Origin: Rhizobium sp. NFR03
GTDB lineage: Bacteria > Pseudomonadota > Alphaproteobacteria > Rhizobiales > Rhizobiaceae
Direction: 5' to 3'
DNA: 64,000 nucleotides
Assembly (NCBI RefSeq): GCF_900111275.1
Contig: NZ_FOGR01000003.1
Span: 124,001-188,000 of the forward strand
The translations under genes were made by a program, and so were the position numbers. The stretch's first letter is position 1. Each line of letters opens with the position of its first letter. Positions 36,026-45,200 of this stretch are shown piece after piece. The notes under the pieces were generated by a model. It did no database searches, had not been told where the DNA came from, and saw nothing but the letters and a program-made list of their open reading frames with translations.

Positions 36026-37480
36026 TCAAGCGTTGCGCGAACTGCGATACACGGAGACACCGAGTTCACGGATCTTCTTGCGCAGCGTATTGCGGTTGAG
36101 CCCCAGAAGATCCGCGGCCTTGATCTGGTTGCCGCGTGTCGCCGTAAGAGCGGCCAGAATCAGCGGATATTCCATCTCCGCGAGCACGCGGTCATAGAGC
36201 CCGGATGGCGGCAGGCCATCGCCGAAGCCCGCGAAATACTGGCGCATGTTCTCCTCGACCGCCTGAGAGATCGACATCGGCCCGGACCGTCCGCTTGCCT
36301 TTTCGATCGGGCTGTCGGGGATGTCGGAACGCAACTCGCTCTCGATGATTTCCCGGCTGATGACTTCCTGCGGATAGAGTGCCGTCAGGCGGCGGACGAC
36401 GTTCTCCAGTTCGCGCACATTGCCCGGCCAGGGGTGAGACTTCATCAGTTCCAGCGCTTCCTGCTCGAAGCGCTTGACGTCGAGACCCTCCTTCTCGGCC
36501 ATCTGGACGAAGTGACGGACAAGATCGGGAATGTCCTCTGCCCGGTCGCGCAGCGGCGGCAGGCGCAGCGGAACGACATTGAGGCGATAATACAGATCCT
36601 CGCGGAAGAGGCCCTGGTTGATCGATTGCTTCAGGTCCTTGTTGGTAGCTGCAACGATCCGAACGTCGGAGCGGATCGGCGTGCGCCCGCCAACCGTCGT
36701 ATATTCGCCCTGCTGCAGCACCCGCAAAAGCCGCGTCTGCGCATCCATCGGCATGTCGCCGATTTCATCGAGAAACAGCGTGCCGCCCTCGGCCTGCTCG
36801 AACCGGCCGGTAGACCTGTTCTGCGCGCCGGTAAAAGCGCCCTTCTCGTGGCCGAAGAGCTCCGACTCGATCAGGTCGCGCGGAATGGCGGCCATGTTGA
36901 TCGCGACGAAGGGGCCGTTGCGGCGCTTGCCGTAATCATGCAACGCCCGTGCCACCAGCTCCTTGCCCGTGCCCGACTCGCCCGTGATCATCAGGGTCAG
37001 GTCCGTCTGCATAAGGCGGGCGAGCACGCGGTAGATTTCCTGCATGGCAGCGGAGCGGCCAACCAGCGGCATGCCGTCCTGCGTGTCGTCGTCCATCTTG
37101 GCGGGCTTGCGCTTGGGTTCCGCCAGCGCCCGGCCGATGATGGCGATCAGTTCGGTGAGATCGAAGGGTTTCGGAAGATAGTCGTACGCGCCTTTTTCCG
37201 AAGCCTTGATGGCGGTCATAAAGGTGTTCTGTGCGCTCATGACGAGAACCGGCAGCTCGGGTCGGGCCTTCTTGATGCGCGGCAACAGGTCGAATGCGTT
37301 CTCATCCGGCATGATGACATCGGTCAGTACCAGATCGCCGTCGCCGGCCGAAATCCAGCGCCAGAGGGTTGCGGCATTGGAGGTGATGCGGACATCATAA
37401 CCAGCGCGGCTCAGCGCCTGGTTCAGCACCGTGCGGATGGCTGCGTCGTCGTCAGCAACGAGAATCGTGGCGCCAGTCAT
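36026..37480 (-). CDS. ntrC: Nitrogen regulation response regulator NtrC (sigma-54 activator)
   Basis: Activates sigma-54 promoters of nitrogen assimilation genes when phosphorylated by NtrB. The receiver domain has VADDDAAIR and [14 protein letters not shown] with the acceptor Asp. The AAA+ domain carries [16 protein letters not shown] (Walker A), an intact [19 protein letters not shown] loop and [12 protein letters not shown] (Walker B). The C-terminal Fis-type helix-turn-helix is [20 protein letters not shown]. Length is 484 residues, as in other rhizobia. Its start overlaps the ntrB stop by four bases. It belongs to the dusB-ntrB-ntrC operon. Confidence 0.98.
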   Translation of the reverse strand: MTGATILVADDDAAIRTVLNQALSRAGYDVRITSNAATLWRWISAGDGDLVLTDVIMPDENAFDLLPRIKKARPELPVLVMSAQNTFMTAIKASEKGAYDYLPKPFDLTELIAIIGRALAEPKRKPAKMDDDTQDGMPLVGRSAAMQEIYRVLARLMQTDLTLMITGESGTGKELVARALHDYGKRRNGPFVAINMAAIPRDLIESELFGHEKGAFTGAQNRSTGRFEQAEGGTLFLDEIGDMPMDAQTRLLRVLQQGEYTTVGGRTPIRSDVRIVAATNKDLKQSINQGLFREDLYYRLNVVPLRLPPLRDRAEDIPDLVRHFVQMAEKEGLDVKRFEQEALELMKSHPWPGNVRELENVVRRLTALYPQEVISREIIESELRSDIPDSPIEKASGRSGPMSISQAVEENMRQYFAGFGDGLPPSGLYDRVLAEMEYPLILAALTATRGNQIKAADLLGLNRNTLRKKIRELGVSVYRSSRNA

Positions 37481-38622
37481 CGGGTCTTCCCTTTTACAGC
37501 AATGGGTTCGGGGTCCTCGGCGGTCGGTCCTTTCGACGCAGGCATGAGGACACGAAATGTCGTTCGGTTGGTCTGGCTGTCACATTCGACGATGCCGCCA
37601 TGACCGCCAATAATCTTTGCGACCAGCGCGAGACCAAGGCCCGAGCCGTTGGTCTTCGTGGTGATGAAGGGGTCGAACAGGTGCGGCACGAGATCGGCGG
37701 GCACGCCCGGACCATTGTCATGCACACAGAATTCCAGTGGCAGCGAGATCTTCTCCCGCGTGCCGGCAACCGAAAGCCGGATGCCGGGGCGGTAAGCGGT
37801 GGTCAGCATGATCTCGCCGTCCGGCTTGTCGCCGATGGCCTCTGCCGCGTTCTTCACGAGGTTCAGGAATACCTGCACAAGCTGGTCGCGATTGGCATAG
37901 ACCGGCGGCAGCGAGGGGTCGTAATTCTCCGTGATGCGGATGCGGCGCGCGAAACCCGCCCGCGCCACAGCCTTCACGTGGTCGAGAATCGAATGGATAT
38001 TGACCGGGTGCCGGTCCACAGGGCGCTCGTCGGAGAACACCTCCATGCGATCGACCAGCGAGACGATACGGTCGGTCTCGTCGCAGATCAGCCGGGTCAG
38101 CGCCCGATCCTCGTCGTTGACGGAGCTTTCCAGCAGCTGCGCGGCGCCGCGAATACCGGACAACGGGTTCTTGATCTCGTGCGCCAGCATGGAGGCAAGG
38201 CCCGTCACCGAACGGGCGGCGGCGCGGTGCGTCAACTGCCGGTCGATCTTGTCGGCCATGGAGCGTTCCTGGAAGACGATGACGACGCAGCCAGGCTCCG
38301 AAAGCACGGGCGCGACGTAGAGGTCGACAAGCTTGTCGGCACCGAGCCTCGGCGACGAGAGATCGACCCTATACTCGTTCACCGCGGCCTTCCGCTCCCG
38401 AACCTGATCGATCAGCGTCAGCAGCGGACTGCCGAAGGGAATGAAGGTGCTGATGTCATGACGGGCCAGATAGTTGGCGCTGGCACCAAAGAAGGCCTCG
38501 GCTTCCCAGTTGGCGAAGGTCACCAGCCCGGTCTCGTTGACAAGGACGACCGGGTTCTGGATCGCGTTCAGCACCGCCATCGGCAACACGCTCTTCGTGT
38601 CGTCGGTTATTTTGCCGCTCAT
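37477..38622 (-). CDS. ntrB: Nitrogen regulation sensor kinase NtrB
   Basis: A soluble two-component kinase (381 residues) that phosphorylates or dephosphorylates NtrC under control of PII protein. The N-terminal PAS domain ([20 protein letters not shown]...) is followed by the HisKA box [20 protein letters not shown] with the acceptor His, then [16 protein letters not shown] (N box), [10 protein letters not shown] (G1) and [13 protein letters not shown] (G2). No membrane segment is present, as expected. Starts overlap by four bases with dusB upstream and with ntrC downstream, so the three genes form a tightly coupled operon. Confidence 0.97.
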   Translation of the reverse strand: MSGKITDDTKSVLPMAVLNAIQNPVVLVNETGLVTFANWEAEAFFGASANYLARHDISTFIPFGSPLLTLIDQVRERKAAVNEYRVDLSSPRLGADKLVDLYVAPVLSEPGCVVIVFQERSMADKIDRQLTHRAAARSVTGLASMLAHEIKNPLSGIRGAAQLLESSVNDEDRALTRLICDETDRIVSLVDRMEVFSDERPVDRHPVNIHSILDHVKAVARAGFARRIRITENYDPSLPPVYANRDQLVQVFLNLVKNAAEAIGDKPDGEIMLTTAYRPGIRLSVAGTREKISLPLEFCVHDNGPGVPADLVPHLFDPFITTKTNGSGLGLALVAKIIGGHGGIVECDSQTNRTTFRVLMPASKGPTAEDPEPIAVKGKTR

Positions 38623-39644
38623 GCTGCCATCGTCCTTTCATCCGCTGTCTCGCCGTCCCGAAGAAGCTCGAGAAGACCCGAAAGCGCCGCCTTGTGATCC
38701 GTCGCCGTCAACACGGATGCCTTGCGATGCCCGGGAGCACCTGCGGCGAACCTATCGATGTACCAGCCGAGATGTTTTCGCGCGTGGCGAAGTCCCGTCT
38801 CCATGCCATAGAAGGCGAGCATCATCTCGTAATGCTCTGATATCACATCAAGACGCGCCTGCCCTTCCGGCTCGGAACAGGCACCGGCCAGCACGCCCGC
38901 ATGCCACGGACGCCCCTGACAGGCACGCCCGGTCATGACAGCGTCGGCACCCGAGCGCTTGAGGATTTCCGTCGCGTCCTCCAGCGTCGAGACGTCGCCA
39001 TTGGCTACCAGCGGCAGAGAGATTGCATCGCGCACGGCGCGGATCGCGTCCCAATCCGCGTGGCCCTTGTAGAACTGCATGCGCGTGCGACCGTGGATCG
39101 TCACCATGCGGATGCCGGCCGCCTCTGCGCGGCGCGCGATCTCCGGCGCGTTCATCGTCGTCTCGTCCCAGCCGAGCCGCATCTTCAACGTCACGGGGAC
39201 ATCGACAGCGCGAACCGTCGCCTCGATCAGCGACAGCGCGTGATCCGGATCCCGCATCAGCGCCGAGCCGGAATATCCGCCGATGACCTTCTTCGCTGGA
39301 CACCCCATGTTGATATCGATCACGTCGGCGCCGTTTGCGGCGGAGATCTTCGCAGCCTCTGCCATCCAGTGCGCTTCGCGGCCGGCCAGCTGCACCATAT
39401 GCGGCGTGATGCCTGCATTTTTCAGCCGCGCCCAACTCTCGCCTGCATTGCAAGCCAGCTCGCGGCTTGCTACCATCTCGGTCACGACGAGGCCTGCGCC
39501 GTAGCGCCATGCCAGCTGCCTGAACGGCAGGTCGGTCACGCCGGACATGGGCGCGAGCACCACGCGGTTGCGAAACGACATCCCTTCGATCGCGAAGGGC
39601 GATGACAATGTCGGAATCTGCAAGTGATTATCTTTCAGGCACAT
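38619..39644 (-). CDS. dusB: tRNA-dihydrouridine synthase (DusB/NifR3)
   Basis: An FMN-dependent enzyme that reduces uridine to dihydrouridine in the tRNA D-loop. The TIM-barrel core has [40 protein letters not shown] with the catalytic Cys, [17 protein letters not shown] and [12 protein letters not shown]. Length is 341 residues from the ATG at 39644, whose ribosome binding site is poor; a TTG at 39623 ([10 protein letters not shown]...) would match the usual rhizobial N-terminus and is a reasonable alternative. It is the first gene of the ntr operon, which is why it was historically called nifR3. Confidence 0.95.
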   Translation of the reverse strand: MCLKDNHLQIPTLSSPFAIEGMSFRNRVVLAPMSGVTDLPFRQLAWRYGAGLVVTEMVASRELACNAGESWARLKNAGITPHMVQLAGREAHWMAEAAKISAANGADVIDINMGCPAKKVIGGYSGSALMRDPDHALSLIEATVRAVDVPVTLKMRLGWDETTMNAPEIARRAEAAGIRMVTIHGRTRMQFYKGHADWDAIRAVRDAISLPLVANGDVSTLEDATEILKRSGADAVMTGRACQGRPWHAGVLAGACSEPEGQARLDVISEHYEMMLAFYGMETGLRHARKHLGWYIDRFAAGAPGHRKASVLTATDHKAALSGLLELLRDGETADERTMAA

Positions 39645-39835
39645 GGTTTTTCTGCACTATTTTTAGACATAGATATCGCCAATGCCAAGCGCTTTCGCAC
39701 GACATCCGTAATTTTCCTTCTTCGCCTGCCGGTCTGGCTGGCAAAGCCCCTCGGCGCGGGTTAAACGCGCCTATGAGCCGAGCGACACTCTTTTAGAGCG
39801 GCGGTTCGGTGCAGGCAGGAGGCGTCTTACAGCAG

Positions 39836-41044
39836 ATGCAAAAAGAACGCGAACTTTCATGCGGCGTCGTCATCGTCGCGGCAGGACGCGGCGAACGCGC
39901 TGGCGCCTCGGTCGAGGGTCCGAAGCAGTATCGCCGCATCGGCGGGCGCCCCGTCATCGCCTGGACTGTCGACGCTTTCTCGAACTGGGGCAAGGCCAGT
40001 GCCGTGGTTGTCGTGATTCATCCTGACGACGCGACCCTCCTTGATTCCGCGCTCGCTGCCTGCCATCGCCGTCCCGACGTCACCATCGTTCATGGCGGCG
40101 CAACGCGGCAGGCTTCGGTCCTTGCCGGCCTGAAAGCGCTCGCCGATATGGGTGCCGCCTATGCCCTCATTCAGGATGGCGTGCGGCCCTTCGTCGAGCC
40201 CGACCTTCTCGACAGGTGTCTCGACAAACTCGCTGCCGGTTTCAAAGCCGTTCTTCCCGCAATGCCGGTCACGGATACGCTGAAGCGTGCCTATGCTTCC
40301 GGCGACGTACTGGAAACCGTGTCGCGTGATCGGCTGTATGCGGCGCAGACCCCACAGTGCTTCGAGCTTTCCGATATTCTGAAAGCCCATGAAGCCGCGG
40401 CCACGTCCGGACGATCCGATTTTACGGACGACGCATCCATTGCGGAATGGGCAGGCCTGCCGGTCGCCCTCGTCGAGGGTTCTGCGAACAATGTGAAACT
40501 GACCACGCGACAGGACCTTGCCATGGCAAACGAGAAACTGACCGGCAGCACGATCGATGTGCGGACCGGGAATGGCTACGACGTGCACCAGCTGGTGCCG
40601 GGCAATGGCGTCACGCTCTGCGGCATCTTCATGCCCCACGATCAGTCTCTGCTTGGTCATTCCGATGCCGACGTCGCGCTGCACGCGCTGACGGATGCTC
40701 TTCTTGCCACCTGCGGTGCTGGCGATATCGGCGATCATTTTCCGCCATCCGACGACAGGTGGAAGGGAGCCGCGTCCCGGATCTTTCTCGAACACGCAGC
40801 TGAGATCGTGCGGCGACATGGCGGCGTCGTCATGAATGCGGACGTCTCGCTCATTGCCGAGGCGCCGAAGATCGGCCCGCATCGCGAAGCCATGCGCCAG
40901 GCGCTGGCGGACATGCTCGGGATCTCGCTCGATCGCTGCTCGGTCAAGGCGACCACCAATGAGAAGATCGGCTTCGTCGGCCGGCGAGAAGGCATCGCTG
41001 CGATCGCGACCGCGACCGTCAGCTTCCCTGGAGGATTTCGATGA
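39836..41044 (+). CDS. ispDF: Bifunctional IspD/IspF (MEP isoprenoid pathway)
   Basis: A fusion catalysing steps 3 and 5 of the methylerythritol phosphate pathway. Residues 1-235 are the IspD cytidylyltransferase: [46 protein letters not shown] and [15 protein letters not shown]. Residues about 240-402 are Isp[32 protein letters not shown] (zinc ligands) and [19 protein letters not shown]. Such fusions are common in Alphaproteobacteria. The ATG at 39836 is used; AGGAGG lies 13 bases upstream, a rather long spacing. Its stop overlaps the cinA start (ATGA). It is divergent from dusB. Confidence 0.97.
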   Translation: MQKERELSCGVVIVAAGRGERAGASVEGPKQYRRIGGRPVIAWTVDAFSNWGKASAVVVVIHPDDATLLDSALAACHRRPDVTIVHGGATRQASVLAGLKALADMGAAYALIQDGVRPFVEPDLLDRCLDKLAAGFKAVLPAMPVTDTLKRAYASGDVLETVSRDRLYAAQTPQCFELSDILKAHEAAATSGRSDFTDDASIAEWAGLPVALVEGSANNVKLTTRQDLAMANEKLTGSTIDVRTGNGYDVHQLVPGNGVTLCGIFMPHDQSLLGHSDADVALHALTDALLATCGAGDIGDHFPPSDDRWKGAASRIFLEHAAEIVRRHGGVVMNADVSLIAEAPKIGPHREAMRQALADMLGISLDRCSVKATTNEKIGFVGRREGIAAIATATVSFPGGFR

Positions 41045-41556
41045 GCATCTGGCCCCACGACATCTACCAGTCAGCCGAAAACCTGCTTGAAAGCTTCGTC
41101 GCGAAAGGATGGCTGGTCGCGACCGCCGAGTCCTGCACCGGCGGAATGATTGCAGGTGCCCTCACCGAAATTCCAGGCTCGTCCCGCGTGGTCGATCGCG
41201 GCTTCGTCACGTATTCGAACGCGGCTAAGGTGGACATGCTCGGCGTCAACCCGGTTACGCTCGACCAGTTCGGAGCCGTCTCGCGGGAGACGGCGCTGGA
41301 GATGGTGCGCGGCGTTCTGATGCAGTCGATGGCGGAGGCGGCCGTAGCCGTGACAGGCGTGGCCGGGCCCGGCGGCGGATCGGATGAAAAGCCCTTGGGT
41401 CTCGTGCACATCGTCGCCGCCACGCGCCGCGGGGTCATTCTCCATCGTGCGATGCAGTACGGGGCTGTCGGGCGCGACGCGGTGCGACTTTCTACCGTCA
41501 GAACCGCGCTTGAGATGCTTCAGGAACTCGTGGATCAGGCCGTAGCACCGGCATAG
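41041..41556 (+). CDS. cinA: CinA C-terminal domain protein (nicotinamide-nucleotide amidase)
   Basis: A 171-residue stand-alone CinA C-terminal domain, which in other bacteria (PncC) deamidates nicotinamide mononucleotide to recycle NAD. Core motifs are [20 protein letters not shown] (nucleophile region), [29 protein letters not shown] and [20 protein letters not shown]. The N-terminal MoCF-like half of full CinA is absent, as is common. It is translationally coupled to ispDF and its 3' end overlaps the convergent ratA gene by 22 bases. Confidence 0.93.
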   Translation: MSIWPHDIYQSAENLLESFVAKGWLVATAESCTGGMIAGALTEIPGSSRVVDRGFVTYSNAAKVDMLGVNPVTLDQFGAVSRETALEMVRGVLMQSMAEAAVAVTGVAGPGGGSDEKPLGLVHIVAATRRGVILHRAMQYGAVGRDAVRLSTVRTALEMLQELVDQAVAPA

Positions 41557-41993
41557 ACCGTGTCTGCACGCTTCTCGAAGGCTTCCGCGAAAAGCCGAAA
41601 CGCACGGTCGAACATCGAGCCCATCAGCGCGCCGAGAATGCGGTTCTTGAACTCGTAGTCGATATAGAAATGCACCGAGCAGCCGCCATCCGGGGCAGGT
41701 TCGAACGTCCAGCGATTGTCGAGATAGCGGAACGGTCCATCGATATACTTCACCTCGATCCGGTGCTCGGCTCGGTTCAGCAGCACCTGCGTGGTGAAGG
41801 TCTCGCGGATGGCTTTGTAGCCGACCGTCATGTCGGCCAGAAGCAACTCCTTGCCGTCACGCTCCTTGCGCGTCCTCACGCTGAGCGCCTCGCAAAGCGG
41901 AAGAAATTGCGGATAGGACTCGACGTCGGCAACAAGGTCGAACATCTGGTCGGGAGAGTGCTTCACCAAGCGTCTGGTTTCGAACTTCGGCAT
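41535..41993 (-). CDS. RatA/COQ10-type START-domain protein (ubiquinone-binding family)
   Basis: A 152-residue member of the polyketide cyclase/START-like family related to mitochondrial COQ10 and E. coli RatA. The characteristic opening MPKFETRRLVKHSPDQMFDL and VADVESYPQFLPLCEALSVR are present, then DMTVGYKAIRETFTTQVLLN and a C-terminal amphipathic helix ([20 protein letters not shown]). In Alphaproteobacteria it most likely chaperones coenzyme Q in the respiratory chain; the RatA ribosome-toxin name is less apt. It usually lies beside lipA in rhizobia; here two additional genes intervene. Confidence 0.9.
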   Translation of the reverse strand: MPKFETRRLVKHSPDQMFDLVADVESYPQFLPLCEALSVRTRKERDGKELLLADMTVGYKAIRETFTTQVLLNRAEHRIEVKYIDGPFRYLDNRWTFEPAPDGGCSVHFYIDYEFKNRILGALMGSMFDRAFRLFAEAFEKRADTVYAGATA

Positions 41994-42002
41994 GAGACGC
42001 AG

Positions 42003-42575
42003 TTAGTCGGCAGCGGACGCAAGATCAAGGAGGCGCGCAACCTCGCCACGCGTTTTCAGTGTGAAAATCGCGACATGCTGCCCGTGCAGCGCAATCTCGC
42101 GCTCGATATGCGGGGCAATGCGGCTCTCGAAGTTCCAGATATAGGCAAGAAATTCCCGGTCGGGCAACTGCTCCGGGCAGCCCGGCGCCATATCGGGGCG
42201 AACACGGCCGAAGCTCTTCAGAACACGGCGAAAGACGCTCAGCAGGCAGAGCCAGCGCGGAAGGCGCAGCCAGAGCACGACATCGGTGCGCGGCATGCGC
42301 AGGTGGAAGCTCGAAGACCCCGTGCCATCCATGATCCATCGTTCGCCCGCGACGGCCTCCGAGATGAGAGCGCGCTCCCCGGCCTTGTCGCGTTTCTTCC
42401 AGCCCGGAAGCCAGAAGAACGCCTTGTCCATCGAGATATGCGGCAGATCCAGCCGTTCCCCGAGCGCTCGCGCAAGCGTCGTCTTGCCGCCGCCCGAGCA
42501 GCCGATAACGCAGATTCGGTGTGCGCGGGAAACGGCGGCAGCGGCGTCCTCAATCGTCTGGAGAGTGTGCGCCAT
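42003..42575 (-). CDS. P-loop NTPase / adenylate-kinase-like protein (FlaR-type topology modulation family)
   Basis: A 190-residue small kinase-like protein. Walker A is CVIGCSGGGKTTLARALG near residue 24, followed by LPHISMDKAFFWLPGWKKRD, a signature of proteins annotated as topology modulation protein or DNA topology FlaR. TDVVLWLRLPRWLCL resembles the Walker B strand. The phosphate acceptor is unknown. The ATG at 42575 follows AGGAA by a few bases; a frame to 42629 would translate a three-fold 16-bp repeat that sits in front of the start, so I reject it. It follows the PhyH-like gene on the same strand. Confidence 0.82.
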   Translation of the reverse strand: MAHTLQTIEDAAAAVSRAHRICVIGCSGGGKTTLARALGERLDLPHISMDKAFFWLPGWKKRDKAGERALISEAVAGERWIMDGTGSSSFHLRMPRTDVVLWLRLPRWLCLLSVFRRVLKSFGRVRPDMAPGCPEQLPDREFLAYIWNFESRIAPHIEREIALHGQHVAIFTLKTRGEVARLLDLASAAD

Positions 42576-42577
42576 TT

Positions 42578-42625
42578 CCTGTCTCCGGCGCGCCCTGTCT
42601 CCGGCCCGCCCTGTCTCTGGCGTGG
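42578..42625 (-). repeat. Three tandem 16-bp repeats covering the ribosome binding site of the P-loop kinase gene
   Basis: Units at 42578-42593, 42594-42609 and 42610-42625 read, on the plus strand, CCTGTCTCCGGCGCGC, then a copy with one change, then a diverged copy with four changes. On the minus strand each holds GGAGACAGG or GAGACAGG, and the last ends two bases before the start codon, so the Shine-Dalgarno element is triplicated. Confidence 0.85.
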
Positions 42626-42634
42626 TCAATTAGC

Positions 42635-43717
42635 TTACCGGCCGGGCGGGCTTTCCCGCGCGCTGACAACGCCGACGGGTCGCCAGATCAACCGCTGCAG
42701 CTTGAGTTTAACAAGCCAGTCCTCGAAATACCAGGAGATGACCTCCTTGCGGCCGCTCACATAGGGAAGCTTCGCGCTGTCGAAGCGGGTGAAAGGCAGG
42801 AAGGGGTTGGGCCGCTGCGAGGCGTAGAGTTCCACGCGGATGGAATGGCGGGCGGAGTGGCCGCGCGCATGAAAACCGAACGTATCGCCCACCACCAGCG
42901 TGTTGGCAGGCACAGCAAACCGCGTCGGCTGCGGCAGGCGGAGCCGCTTCAGCGCAGACAGCGGAATACGGAACGACCCGCCTCGCCGCTGCTTCGCTGC
43001 AAGCACGCTCTGCCGCTTGTGCCAGGCGAGACGACGCGGCGTAAGTTTGTGGGAGCCGGCGACATAGGTGAACGGCCCCTCGTCTTCCGGGACGTCGTAG
43101 AGGAAGTACCAGGCCTTCGCCGTCGAGTGGAACGTGTCCATATGAAGGTCGGTCTGCGGATCCCTGGCCCCCTTGGCGACGGAAGGCTCGCCGAAGATCG
43201 TCTGGATGCTGAGAACGGGTTCGACGTCGAAGCCGCCGACATAGCGGATCGGTCCCGTCCAGCGCTCGTCCCGGAGAAAGGCGGCAAGGGTCGGCGCGGA
43301 CCGGAGAACATCGGGCGTCAGGGGAATACGCCGCGTCACCGCACCACCTTCCCGCATCTCGCGCGCGGGAGCCCGCAAAGCCTCGACCTCCTCCACAAGC
43401 GCATGAAACTGGCGTTCACCCAGCAGGTTGAGGCGCTCGATGTAGCCATTTTCTGCGAAGAAATCCCGCTCCGCCGGCGTCACCAGATGCGCCAGCCGCT
43501 TGCGCCGCCATTCCGTGACCCGCGCCGCGGCCTTCACCCGCCAGACATGCAGCCCCTTGCGGTTCAAACGTTCGCTGCCAAGAACGGCGTTTCTGAAATC
43601 CTTTCGGCCGGTCAGGATCTGAAGTGTATGAAAGGGCGCCAATGCAAGGCCGCCAAGCCGCTTCCCGAAGCCGACCCTTTGTCGGGTCGAAGGGGTTACC
43701 TCAACAGGCACGTCCAT
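42635..43717 (-). CDS. Phytanoyl-CoA dioxygenase (PhyH)-like Fe(II)/2-oxoglutarate oxygenase
   Basis: A 360-residue protein that appears to be a non-haem iron oxygenase. The metal triad is visible as DLHMDTFHSTAKAWYF (His-x-Asp) and FGFHARGHSARHSIRVEL, with distal His and a downstream Arg for 2-oxoglutarate. YVGGFDVEPVLSIQTIFGE and EDEGPFTYVAGSHKLTP match PhyH-like folds. The first 90 residues are basic and helical. Substrate is unknown; hydroxylation of a lipid, an amino acid or a small metabolite is possible. It starts at 43717 with GGAG seven bases upstream and is followed by the P-loop kinase. About 290 AT-richer bases without a gene (43718-44006) separate it from lipA; three GTAC-containing sites lie there. 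Confidence 0.78.
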   Translation of the reverse strand: MDVPVEVTPSTRQRVGFGKRLGGLALAPFHTLQILTGRKDFRNAVLGSERLNRKGLHVWRVKAAARVTEWRRKRLAHLVTPAERDFFAENGYIERLNLLGERQFHALVEEVEALRAPAREMREGGAVTRRIPLTPDVLRSAPTLAAFLRDERWTGPIRYVGGFDVEPVLSIQTIFGEPSVAKGARDPQTDLHMDTFHSTAKAWYFLYDVPEDEGPFTYVAGSHKLTPRRLAWHKRQSVLAAKQRRGGSFRIPLSALKRLRLPQPTRFAVPANTLVVGDTFGFHARGHSARHSIRVELYASQRPNPFLPFTRFDSAKLPYVSGRKEVISWYFEDWLVKLKLQRLIWRPVGVVSARESPPGR

Positions 43718-44006
43718 CCTGGCATCTCCGTGTGTCTAACGCCGATAGCGTAAGACTACACGTACAAATACAACCCGAAAACGTACGGAATCGCACCGAA
43801 CACCTTCCATGCAGATGAAGGCTGTACGACGTGCCACAATTTATATCGTGCAAAGAAGGAGCGATCTGGGCGGAAGCCTGTTTCAAGAGACCATCAAGCT
43901 GTCCGCCGGCTCCAGCACGGATGACGATGGCAGACATCACCGGACAGGGCGAACTGTCAATCTCCCGCCCTTCCGGTATACCGCGAGTACGGTCAGACGA
44001 CCGATA

Positions 44007-44984
44007 TTATTCCGCTGCCAGCAGAACCTTCTTCTCGCGAGCCGCGCGCAGGCGCGCAAAATCATCACCTGCGTGATGCGACGAACGCGTTAACGGGCTT
44101 GAAGCCACCATGAGGAAGCCCTTGGTGTAGGCCACCGTCTCGTAGGACTTGAACTCTTCCGGCGTCACAAAGGCCTCGACCTTGTGGTGCTTGCGGGTCG
44201 GCTGCAGGTACTGACCGATGGTCAGGAAGTCGACATCCGCAGTGCGCAGGTCGTCCATCAATTGCAGCACTTCGTTCCGCTCTTCACCAAGGCCGACCAT
44301 GATGCCGGACTTGGTGAACATGGTGGGGTCCAGCTCCTTCACGCGCTGCAAGAGGCGGACGGAGTGGAAGTAACGGGCGCCGGGCCGGACAGTCAGGTAA
44401 TTACCGGGCACAGTCTCCATATTGTGGTTGAAGACGTCCGGCTTTGCCGCAACGACGCGCTCCAGCGCACCGGGCTTCTTGAGGAAGTCGGGGGTCAGAA
44501 TCTCGATGGTGGTTTCCGGCGATGCCGCACGGATCGCCCAGATGACCTTCTCGAAATGCTCCGCGCCGCCATCCGGCAGATCATCGCGATCCACCGAGGT
44601 GATGACCACGTGCGACAGGCCCATCTGCCGCACGGCCAGCGCCACATTCTCGGGCTCGGCCATGTCGAGAGCATTCGGCTTGCCGGTTGCGACATTGCAG
44701 AACGCACAGGCGCGCGTACAGATTTCGCCCATAATCATGAAGGTCGCGTGCTTCTTTTCCCAGCACTCGCCGATATTCGGGCACCCCGCCTCTTCACAGA
44801 CCGTCACCAGCTTGTGCGAGCGCACGAGATCGCGCGTCTCGTGATAGCCCTTGGACGTCGGCGCTTTTACGCGAATCCATTCCGGCTTGCGCAACATCTC
44901 CGTGTCCGGCTTATGAGCCTTTTCGGGATGGCGCACGCGCGGTGCTTCATTCGCGTTCAGGGTCCGGTCGAGAATGGTGACCAT
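44007..44984 (-). CDS. lipA: Lipoyl synthase
   Basis: A radical-SAM enzyme that inserts two sulfurs into octanoyl groups on the lipoyl domains of dehydrogenase complexes. The auxiliary cluster motif is [13 protein letters not shown], the SAM cluster motif [10 protein letters not shown], and the C-terminal [10 protein letters not shown] contains the conserved Ser. Length is 325 residues. Its neighbours lpdA and pdhABC encode the complex whose E2 and E1-beta domains it modifies, so the cluster unites the enzyme complex with its cofactor synthesis. The gap to lpdA (217 bases) contains two perfect hairpins and no gene. Confidence 0.98.
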   Translation of the reverse strand: MVTILDRTLNANEAPRVRHPEKAHKPDTEMLRKPEWIRVKAPTSKGYHETRDLVRSHKLVTVCEEAGCPNIGECWEKKHATFMIMGEICTRACAFCNVATGKPNALDMAEPENVALAVRQMGLSHVVITSVDRDDLPDGGAEHFEKVIWAIRAASPETTIEILTPDFLKKPGALERVVAAKPDVFNHNMETVPGNYLTVRPGARYFHSVRLLQRVKELDPTMFTKSGIMVGLGEERNEVLQLMDDLRTADVDFLTIGQYLQPTRKHHKVEAFVTPEEFKSYETVAYTKGFLMVASSPLTRSSHHAGDDFARLRAAREKKVLLAAE

Positions 44985-45063
44985 AGGTCCGATCTTTCTT
45001 CCCGCTTCCGCCCGTCCGTGTGGCCGGACAAGCCATCAGCTTTTCGTGCTCGTCTTGCCCGTC

Positions 45064-45147
45064 GCAGGCTGCAAGCCTGCCCTCTGGGACGTTCGAGCCG
45101 GCGATGTCGCCCGCTCCTGCTGTTTGCCGGCCCGCCGATAGCGGGCC
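45064..45147 (-). other. Two hairpins in the lpdA-lipA spacer
   Basis: GCAGGCT/AGCCTGC (45064-45070, 45074-45080; 3-base loop) and GGCCCGC/GCGGGCC (45129-45135, 45141-45147; 5-base loop). No T tract follows, so they may be RNA processing or termination-delay structures. Confidence 0.5.
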
Positions 45148-45200
45148 CTTCATGCGTCTACCCTCAGATGCGACCGCGCGCATCCCACGTCAAGTCACGA

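Noticed and set aside
43701-43940. 79-codon minus-strand frame between lipA and the PhyH-like gene
   Set aside because: No ribosome binding site or domain, and it overlaps the start of the PhyH-like gene.
44947-45183. 78-codon minus-strand frame between lpdA and lipA
   Set aside because: Low-complexity translation crossing two hairpins and overlapping the lipA start; no homologue recognised.
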